Assembly: GCF_000428825.1 (NCBI RefSeq)
Contig: NZ_AUAR01000006.1
Location: 155,516 to 219,515, forward strand
Direction of reading: 5' to 3'
Origin: Desulfomicrobium escambiense DSM 10707
GTDB taxonomy: Bacteria > Desulfobacterota > Desulfovibrionia > Desulfovibrionales > Desulfomicrobiaceae
DNA length: 64,000 bases
Shown piece after piece: positions 59,102 to 64,000 of this stretch. Under the pieces are notes generated by a model, which was not told where the DNA came from, ran no database searches, and saw nothing but the letters and a program-made list of their open reading frames with translations. A program made the translations under genes and the position numbers. Each line of letters starts with the position of its first letter. Positions within the stretch are counted from its first letter, which is position 1.

Positions 59102-59121
59102 ATTCCCGCCTGCGCGGGAAT
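59102..59121. repeat. REP-like short palindrome
   Basis: ATTCCCGC-CTGC-GCGGGAAT is a perfect 8-bp stem with a 4-base loop, 38 bases after the DsrE-family stop. Such elements occur as dispersed repeats in many proteobacterial genomes. A second small hairpin (CGTCA / TGACG, 59150-59165) follows. I see only one copy in the window. Confidence 0.45.
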
Positions 59122-59273
59122 GACGAAGCGCACGTCCGCCATGCCTCCGCGTCATCCCCGTGACGTCGGAAACAACACTCTCTTTTTTTTTCAGCGCGAC
59201 TAACTTTTCTGTTGACTTCCCCCCTCATAACCCCATAAAAAGTTCATCAAGACAAACTTTTTACGGAGTCAGC

Positions 59274-59435
59274 ATGAATTTCGACCTTCTCGTCACCTTA
59301 GGCGTCATTGTCGTCGCAGGGGTATACCTGGCCTCCCGCTTCCGGAAGAAGAGCGGCGGGTGTTGCGGCTGTTCGGGCTGCTCCGGGGAGATCCAGCCCA
59401 GGCCCGACGGCTCGTGCCCATCCCGCAAGGACTGA
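59274..59435 (+). CDS. FeoB-associated Cys-rich membrane protein
   Basis: A 53-residue protein with one N-terminal transmembrane helix (FDLLVTLGVIVVAGVYLA) and a cysteine-rich tail (SGGCCGCSGCSGE then CPSRKD). This matches the small proteins found next to feoB, which may help iron pass through the FeoB pore. CGGAG lies before the ATG. It is closed by its own terminator before feoA. A plausible promoter is TTGACT near 59213 with CATAAA 16 bases on. Confidence 0.85.
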   Translation: MNFDLLVTLGVIVVAGVYLASRFRKKSGGCCGCSGCSGEIQPRPDGSCPSRKD

Positions 59436-59455
59436 CCGCAGCCCCATGACAATCA

Positions 59456-59482
59456 GCCTCTCGTCGCAGAGGCCTTTTTTTT
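59456..59482 (+). terminator. Terminator between the Cys-rich gene and feoA
   Basis: A 6-bp stem (GCCTCT / AGAGGC) with a 6-base loop followed by C and eight T. Confidence 0.82.
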
Positions 59483-59519
59483 ACGCACATAGTTAGTCAT
59501 ATCTAATTCAGGAGTTCCC

Positions 59520-59777
59520 GTGTTCCTCTCCATCCCTCTCAGACACATGCAGGAAAACCAGTCCGGCACCATCCTTTCCGTCAGCGCGACGGGCGAGCTG
59601 GGGCGGCGCATCCGCGACATGGGCCTCGTGCCCGGAACCGCCGTGACCATCGTCGGCCGCGCGCCTCTCAAGGACCCCGTAGCCCTGCGCCTGCGCGACT
59701 TCACCCTGACGCTTCGCAACAACGAGGCCGACCTGATCACCGTCCGCGTCGGCGAAAACGGAGAGACCCTGCAATGA
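59520..59777 (+). CDS. feoA: Ferrous iron transport protein A
   Basis: An 85-residue cytoplasmic SH3-like protein that assists FeoB. It has the family pattern GELGRRIRDMGLVPGTAVTIVG and ALRLRDFTLTLRNNEA. The start is GTG at 59520 with AGGAG five bases upstream. Its stop overlaps the feoB start by four bases (ATGA), so the two are coupled. Confidence 0.94.
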   Translation: MFLSIPLRHMQENQSGTILSVSATGELGRRIRDMGLVPGTAVTIVGRAPLKDPVALRLRDFTLTLRNNEADLITVRVGENGETLQ

Positions 59778-61924
59778 ACGCGACCATGGCCCTCATGGGC
59801 AACCCCAATTCCGGCAAGACGACCCTCTTCAACAACCTGACCGGCGCGCGGCAGCACGTAGGCAACTACCCCGGCATCACCGTGGAGAAGCGCGAAGGAC
59901 GGCTGCGGATCGAGGACCTGGATATCACCGTGGTCGACCTGCCCGGCACCTACTCCCTGACGGCCTACACCCAGGACGAGCTGGTGGCCCGCAACTTCCT
60001 GGTGGACACCAACCCCGACGCAGTGGTCACGGTCCTCGACGCGACCAACCTGGAGCGCTCCCTCTATCTCGTGCTCCAGATCCTGGAGCTCGGCACGCCG
60101 ACCATCATCGCCCTGAACATGATGGACGAGGTCCGCCGCAAGGGCGTGACCATCGACACGAAACGTCTGGCCGCCCTGCTGGGGACCCCCATCCTGGAGA
60201 TGGTCGCCCGCACGGGCGAAGGCCGGGACAGCCTGCTCGCAGAGGCCCGCAAGGCCATGCGCGACAGGGCGCCGCACCCGGGCCTGCGCATCTCCTACGG
60301 CTACGACCTGGACGAAACCCTGGACCGCATGCAGGCCCTCATCGAATCCTCGAATTTCCTGGAAGGCCGCTACCCCGCCCGCTGGATCGGACTCAAGTAC
60401 CTCGAGAACGACGCCGAGGTCATGGCCCAGGGCGCGGCGTCGCCCCAGGTGCACGACCGCCTGCGAAAAATGGCCGCCGGCCTGGCAGAGCACTGCCGCA
60501 AGACCCTCGACACTGACCCCGAGGCCATCATCGCCGACTACCGCTACGGCTTCATCGCCGCGCTGCTGAAAGACGGCGTGATCACGCGGCCCACGACCCA
60601 GGCCCGCTTCGACCTGACGGACAGGCTCGACAGCGTCCTGACCAACCGCCTGGCCGGCCCGGTGCTCATGTTCGCCATCATCTACGGCATGTTTCAGCTG
60701 ACCTTCGCTCTGGGCGAGGTGCCCATGGGCTGGCTGGAGGCCTTCTTCGGCTGGCTCGGCGACACGGCCACGGCCATCCTGCCCGAAGGGCTCCTGGCCT
60801 CGCTGGTGGTCTCGGGCATCATCGACGGCGTGGGCGGGGTGCTCGGCTTCACGCCGCTGATCATGATCATGTTCTTCTTCCTGTCCTTCCTGGAGGACTC
60901 GGGCTACATGGCGCGCATGGCCTACATGCTCGACCGCGTGTTCCGTATCTTCGGGCTGCACGGCTGCTCGGTCATGCCCTTCATCATCTCCGGCGGCATC
61001 CCCGGCGGCTGCGCCGTGCCCGGCGTCATGGCGGCGCGCACCCTCAGAAGCCCTAAGGAAAAGATCGCCACGGTCCTGACGGCCCCGTTCCTGAGCTGTG
61101 GCGCAAAGGTTCCGGTCTTCCTGCTTCTGGCCGCGGCCTTCTTCCCGAACTCCGGCGCCAGCGCTCTGTTCTGGATCACCCTGGGCGGCTGGGTCATGGC
61201 CCTGCTCACGGCCCGCCTTCTGCGCTCGACCATCATCAAGGGCGAAGCCACCCCCTTCGTCATGGAGCTGCCGCCCTACCGCATGCCCACCCTCAAGGGT
61301 CTGTGCCTGCACACCTGGGAACGTGTCTGGCAGTACGTCAAGAAGGCCGGCACGGTCATCCTGGCCATCTCCGTCCTCCTCTGGGCGGCCATGACCTTCC
61401 CGGGCCTGTCTGAAGAGAAGATCGCTGAATTCGACGCCCAGCGTGCCCAGATCGAGGCCTCGGCCTGGAATTCCGACGAAGCCAGGGACGAAGCGCTGAC
61501 CCTGGTGGACAACGCCCAGGCCCAGCAGGAGCTGCGCGCTTCCGTCGCAGGCCGGATCGGCACGGCCCTGGAGCCCGTCTCCAGCCTGGCGGGCTTCGAC
61601 TGGCGGACCAACATCGCCCTGGTCGGCGGCTTCGCGGCCAAGGAAGTCATCGTCTCGACCCTGGGCACGGCCTACTCCCTGGGCGAGGTGGACCCGGAGG
61701 CAAGCGAGGGCCTCTCGGAGCAGCTGCGAACCGACCCGGCCTGGAACGTCTGGACGGCCGCGAGCCTCATCGCCTTCGTGCTTCTCTACGCGCCCTGCTT
61801 CGTGACCGTGGCCGTCATCGGCCGGGAGCTGGGCTGGAAATGGGCGGCCTTCTCCGTGACCTTCAACACGGTTCTGGCCTTCGGCGTGTCCACGGGCATC
61901 TACCAGATCGGCTCGGCCCTCTAA
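59774..61924 (+). CDS. feoB: Ferrous iron transporter FeoB
   Basis: The main Fe2+ uptake permease, 716 residues. The N-terminal G protein has G1 GNPNSGKTT (9-17), the DLPGTYSLT switch (near 56-64) and NMMDEV (near 115). A helical insertion (about 170-275) leads to the membrane part (about 290-716) with two Gate motifs (GGIPGGCAVPGVMAARTL near 413, and the region DWRTNIALVGGFAAKEV near 615). It lies in the order Cys-rich gene, feoA, feoB. Confidence 0.97.
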   Translation: MNATMALMGNPNSGKTTLFNNLTGARQHVGNYPGITVEKREGRLRIEDLDITVVDLPGTYSLTAYTQDELVARNFLVDTNPDAVVTVLDATNLERSLYLVLQILELGTPTIIALNMMDEVRRKGVTIDTKRLAALLGTPILEMVARTGEGRDSLLAEARKAMRDRAPHPGLRISYGYDLDETLDRMQALIESSNFLEGRYPARWIGLKYLENDAEVMAQGAASPQVHDRLRKMAAGLAEHCRKTLDTDPEAIIADYRYGFIAALLKDGVITRPTTQARFDLTDRLDSVLTNRLAGPVLMFAIIYGMFQLTFALGEVPMGWLEAFFGWLGDTATAILPEGLLASLVVSGIIDGVGGVLGFTPLIMIMFFFLSFLEDSGYMARMAYMLDRVFRIFGLHGCSVMPFIISGGIPGGCAVPGVMAARTLRSPKEKIATVLTAPFLSCGAKVPVFLLLAAAFFPNSGASALFWITLGGWVMALLTARLLRSTIIKGEATPFVMELPPYRMPTLKGLCLHTWERVWQYVKKAGTVILAISVLLWAAMTFPGLSEEKIAEFDAQRAQIEASAWNSDEARDEALTLVDNAQAQQELRASVAGRIGTALEPVSSLAGFDWRTNIALVGGFAAKEVIVSTLGTAYSLGEVDPEASEGLSEQLRTDPAWNVWTAASLIAFVLLYAPCFVTVAVIGRELGWKWAAFSVTFNTVLAFGVSTGIYQIGSAL

Positions 61925-61944
61925 CCGCACATCAAGGAGACACC

Positions 61945-62280
61945 ATGACCCCGCTCTTTCCCACCTGCCCCGGGTGCAGCCATCCGGCCATCAAGGCCGC
62001 CAAACAATGCAAGACGGCCATGGCCATGGCCAACGACGGCAGGACCGGCGAGGCCGAAACTCTGCTCAAGACCGCCATGGGCGGCCTGCGCCGGGCCGGC
62101 ATGCCCATGATGAAGGCCAAGATCCTGAACAGCCTGGCTCTGGTCTACGCCCAGCAGGGCAGGCACCCCCAGGCCAGACGTTGCCTGTCCTCGTCCCTGC
62201 GCATCGTCGCCGGCCACATCGGCACCGACAACTGGCTCTACGCCCGCATTGCCACCAACAGGGACAGCCTGGCCGCGTAA
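61945..62280 (+). CDS. Small TPR-like protein downstream of feoB
   Basis: A 111-residue protein I cannot name. It starts with a CPGC motif (FPTCPGCSHPAIKAAKQC) and then has two TPR-like helical hairpins (GRTGEAETLLKTAMGGLRRA and AKILNSLALVYAQQGRHPQA). AAGGAG precedes the ATG; it follows feoB by 20 bases and is closed by a terminator, so it belongs to the feo operon. A metal-related or regulatory role is possible but only suggested by position. Confidence 0.72.
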   Translation: MTPLFPTCPGCSHPAIKAAKQCKTAMAMANDGRTGEAETLLKTAMGGLRRAGMPMMKAKILNSLALVYAQQGRHPQARRCLSSSLRIVAGHIGTDNWLYARIATNRDSLAA

Positions 62281-62307
62281 CAACGTCTCACCATCCTCCC
62301 TCCGCAC

Positions 62308-62346
62308 GGGGCGGCAGGCGCACAGGCCTGCCGCCCCTTCCTTTTT
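62308..62346 (+). terminator. Terminator of the feo operon
   Basis: A 12-bp perfect GC-rich stem (GGGGCGGCAGGC / GCCTGCCGCCCC) with a 6-base loop, then TTCCTTTTT. Confidence 0.92.
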
Positions 62347-62347
62347 G

Positions 62348-62386
62348 TTGACCGCCCATGTATTCGAACGTATTCACAAAGAATAC
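62348..62386 (+). promoter_or_regulatory. Promoter and operator of the toxin-antitoxin locus
   Basis: TTGACC (62348-62353) and TATTCA (62371-62376) with 17-base spacing. GTATTC occurs at 62360 and 62370, and GAATAC at 62381-62386, so the -10 lies in an inverted repeat (GTATTC-N5-GAATAC) plus one direct half-site ten bases upstream. This is the layout expected for autoregulation by a ribbon-helix-helix antitoxin. Confidence 0.65.
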
Positions 62387-62398
62387 ACGGGAGCACAT

Positions 62399-62641
62399 AT
62401 GCAGAAAACGACAACCGTACGATTCGAACAGGAAACCCTTGCCCGGCTCGATCAAATTGCCGCATCCTTAGGACGCCCCAGGTCCTGGGTTATCAACGAC
62501 GCAGTTACCAAGTACCTGGAATATGAAGTCTGGTTTCTGGAAGAAGTGCAAAGAGGCCTTGACGCCGCCGAGCACGGCGATCTCGTTACCCACGACGAGG
62601 TCAAGGACAGCATTCGAGGACTAGGCATCAATGTCGATTAA
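62399..62641 (+). CDS. Ribbon-helix-helix antitoxin (CopG/ParD-like)
   Basis: An 80-residue DNA-binding antitoxin. The N-terminal strand and two helices are TTTVRFEQETLARLDQIAAS and RPRSWVINDAVTKYLE; the C-terminal part (VWFLEEVQRGLDAAEHGDLV) would bind the toxin. GGAG lies before the ATG. It overlaps the ParE-type toxin gene by 11 bases. Base composition is less GC-rich than its neighbours, consistent with transfer. It now has no intact toxin here. Confidence 0.88.
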   Translation: MQKTTTVRFEQETLARLDQIAASLGRPRSWVINDAVTKYLEYEVWFLEEVQRGLDAAEHGDLVTHDEVKDSIRGLGINVD

Positions 62642-62720
62642 GTGGACTGTTCCGGCGCAGAAAGACATTCTTGAGGCCGTGGAATACGTCCTGAAGGACG
62701 GTCCCCTCAAAGCCGAGCAG
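62631..62720 (+). pseudogene. RelE/ParE-type toxin gene, truncated by an IS3-family element
   Basis: Only the first 30 codons remain: MSIKWTVPAQKDILEAVEYV followed by LKDGPLKAEQ, the usual beginning of RelE/ParE toxins. At about 62721 the sequence changes to the end of an IS3-family element, and the frame continues into unrelated residues. The catalytic C-terminal half is therefore lost unless it survives beyond the window. Confidence 0.85.
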
Positions 62721-62781
62721 AGAAGTGGCTCAGTTCGTTTGAACACGTTTGCCCGTTTCTTAAGTGGAATCTCCGCTCTTC

Positions 62782-63612
62782 TTACACTGCCATTCTCACT
62801 GGCGACATTCGTTCGGCGTAAGTCTCGTCAGGCGTTTTCTTGCCCAACCGTGAATGCGGCCGCTTTTGATTGTACCAATCCATGTATTCCATGATCGACT
62901 TCCGGGCATCGCTCACCGTGTCGTAGGCGTGCAGATATGCCCGTTCGTACTTCACCGACTTCCAAAGGCGCTCAACGAAAACGTTGTCACGCCAGGCTCC
63001 TCGGCCATCCATACTCAGCTTGCAGCCCATGTCCTTGACAGCCGTTACAAACTCGATCGCCGTAAACTGACTGCCTTGATCCGTGTTCACGATTTCCGGA
63101 GCGCCATAGCGGCGAAAGGCTTCCTGAAGCACATCGACCGCATGGCAAGCCTCCAGGGTGATCGCTATCTTTGACGCCAAGACCTTTCGGCTGACCCAAT
63201 CCACGACCGAGGTCAGATACACGAAACCCTTGGCCATCGGGATGTAGGTCGTATCCAGAGCCCACACCTGATTGCTTCTTTCAATGAGCAACCCTCGTAG
63301 CAAATAGGGATATATCTTGTGCCCAGGATGCTTCTTGCTGGTGCCGGGCTTCCGGTACAGCGCAGCAATCCCCATGCGTGCCATCAACGAGCCGACATGC
63401 TTACGCCCAACAGCGGCGCCTGAGCGATTAAGTTGATCCCGAAGCATCCGGGCACCCATAAACGGATGCTCAAGATGCAGCTCGTCAATGCGGCGCATAA
63501 GCGCCAAGTCGGCGGCGCTCACCGGCCGAGGCTGATAATACACGGTACCGCGACTTATCCCGACCAGTTCGGCCTGCCGCTTGATTGAAACCTCGTGCTC
63601 GCGGTCGATCAT
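62782..63612 (-). CDS. IS3-family transposase OrfB (DDE integrase)
   Basis: A 276-residue catalytic subunit. The DDE residues lie in [12 protein letters not shown] (near 124), [12 protein letters not shown] (near 185) and [14 protein letters not shown] (near 221). The start at 63612 overlaps the OrfA stop by four bases (ATGA). I do not see the A-rich slippery heptamer used by many IS3 members, so it may be made by coupled reinitiation rather than frameshifting. Confidence 0.95.
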   Translation of the reverse strand: MIDREHEVSIKRQAELVGISRGTVYYQPRPVSAADLALMRRIDELHLEHPFMGARMLRDQLNRSGAAVGRKHVGSLMARMGIAALYRKPGTSKKHPGHKIYPYLLRGLLIERSNQVWALDTTYIPMAKGFVYLTSVVDWVSRKVLASKIAITLEACHAVDVLQEAFRRYGAPEIVNTDQGSQFTAIEFVTAVKDMGCKLSMDGRGAWRDNVFVERLWKSVKYERAYLHAYDTVSDARKSIMEYMDWYNQKRPHSRLGKKTPDETYAERMSPVRMAV

Positions 63613-63911
63613 CGCTTTGCGCTCAGCAATCCCACCTTGCTGAGTGCGCTTTCTAAAAAATCGTTCTCCAGTGTCAGTTGACCGATCTTGGCATGCAGGA
63701 TCTTCAAGTCTACCGCCGGTTCACTCTCAGCCGATTTGCCGAAGACGGCGGCGGCCCGCTCGCTGAGTTGCCGCTTCCATTCGGTAATCTGATTCGGATG
63801 CACCTCAAAACGTTGCGCCAACTCGGCAAGTGTCTTGTCCCCGGCCATCGCCGCTAACGCTACCTTGGCCTTGAATTCTGCTGAGTGCTTCCGTCTCGTT
63901 CGCTTGGTCAT
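63609..63911 (-). CDS. IS3-family transposase OrfA
   Basis: A 100-residue DNA-binding subunit. It begins [20 protein letters not shown] and has a helix-turn-helix ([20 protein letters not shown]), then a leucine-zipper-like C terminus ([19 protein letters not shown]). The ATG at 63911 is preferred over an in-frame TTG at 63929, since GGGAG lies just upstream of the ATG. Confidence 0.93.
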   Translation of the reverse strand: MTKRTRRKHSAEFKAKVALAAMAGDKTLAELAQRFEVHPNQITEWKRQLSERAAAVFGKSAESEPAVDLKILHAKIGQLTLENDFLESALSKVGLLSAKR

Positions 63912-64000
63912 TCTCTGCTCCCTGATCAATTCCGTTTGAAGGTGTCCGGGCTAGCAAAGTTTCCACCTAAAGGCTTGTGCAAATTTCCGGGGCCACTTCT

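Larger units (their letters stand above)
62721..64000 (-). mobile_element. IS3-family insertion sequence
   Basis: An element of about 1.28 kb. The left end begins AGAAGTGGC at 62721; the last bases of the window, read on the - strand, begin with the same AGAAGTGGC, and about 18 of the first 27 bases match as terminal inverted repeats. It encodes OrfA and OrfB on the - strand, the normal IS3 layout. The window ends at or within a few bases of the right end, so the target duplication cannot be checked. Confidence 0.9.

Noticed and set aside
59102..59121. Hairpin after the DsrE-family gene as a terminator
   Set aside because: There is no T-run on either strand; the shape fits a REP-like element better.
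59453..61930. A long - strand open frame opposite feoA and feoB
   Set aside because: The + strand encodes intact FeoA and FeoB; the opposite frame is low-complexity shadow sequence.

Overview
The window is a GC-rich bacterial chromosome segment whose gene content points to a Gram-negative, mostly anaerobic member of the Desulfovibrionales, with a Desulfomicrobium-like organism my best guess. This is inferred from the combination of genes, not from a search: a ferredoxin:thioredoxin-reductase-like protein with a glutaredoxin and an Nfu protein, an iron superoxide dismutase, an FmdE-MoeA-like fusion, a MtaD-type deaminase, a DsrE-family protein, a LarE homologue, a Feo iron-uptake cluster and the order rpmF-plsX-fabH-fabG-acpP-fabF-glyA-rib-nusB. 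An LptE-like lipoprotein indicates an outer membrane.

Layout. 1-5 kb: end of a RarD-like transporter, a sugar aminotransferase, then grx-ftrB-nfu, gltX and an rRNA methyltransferase. 5-6.4 kb: sodB facing rpmB. 6.4-22.1 kb: a long + strand housekeeping run that makes fatty acids (yceD, rpmF, plsX, fabH, fabG, acpP, fabF), one-carbon units (glyA), deoxynucleotides (dCMP deaminase) and riboflavin (ribD, ribE, ribBA, ribH), followed by nusB, leuS, lptE, holA and radC, many with 4-20 base overlaps. 22.2-24.6 kb: lon with its own promoter. 24.7-29.1 kb, - strand: a four-PAS histidine kinase, a CBS protein and an HD protein. 29.3-32.4 kb: rplM-rpsI, a radical SAM protein and an EamA transporter. 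32.4-36.7 kb: purM, a small exported protein coupled to an AmrS-type radical SAM enzyme, cobO and mtaD. 36.9-52.3 kb is rich in signalling: two chemotaxis receptors, a 1225-residue hybrid kinase overlapping a PAS-LuxR regulator, and a diguanylate cyclase. It also holds pdxST, a frameshifted TIGR00300-family gene, an HI0933-type flavoprotein and bcp. 52.4-52.6 kb: tRNA-Pro(GGG) and tRNA-Thr(GGT). 52.7-59.1 kb: the FmdE-MoeA fusion, a LysE exporter, corA, a decayed zntB remnant, larE, a metallo-beta-lactamase-fold protein and a DsrE-family protein. 59.3-62.3 kb: the feo cluster. The window ends in a toxin-antitoxin locus whose toxin gene is cut by an IS3-family element running to the last base.

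The most unusual observations are: a gene broken by a five-base insertion that exactly perfects a 24-bp inverted repeat, as expected for a template-switch mutation; a palindrome between fabH and fabG; structured leaders at bcp, mtaD, rpmB and rplM; a five-copy nonamer repeat that reads in frame into the methyltransferase gene; an orphan-looking chemotaxis receptor whose only plausible sensor lies at its C terminus; and the FmdE-MoeA fusion with its cysteine-rich tail. I found no CRISPR array, prophage or rRNA gene.
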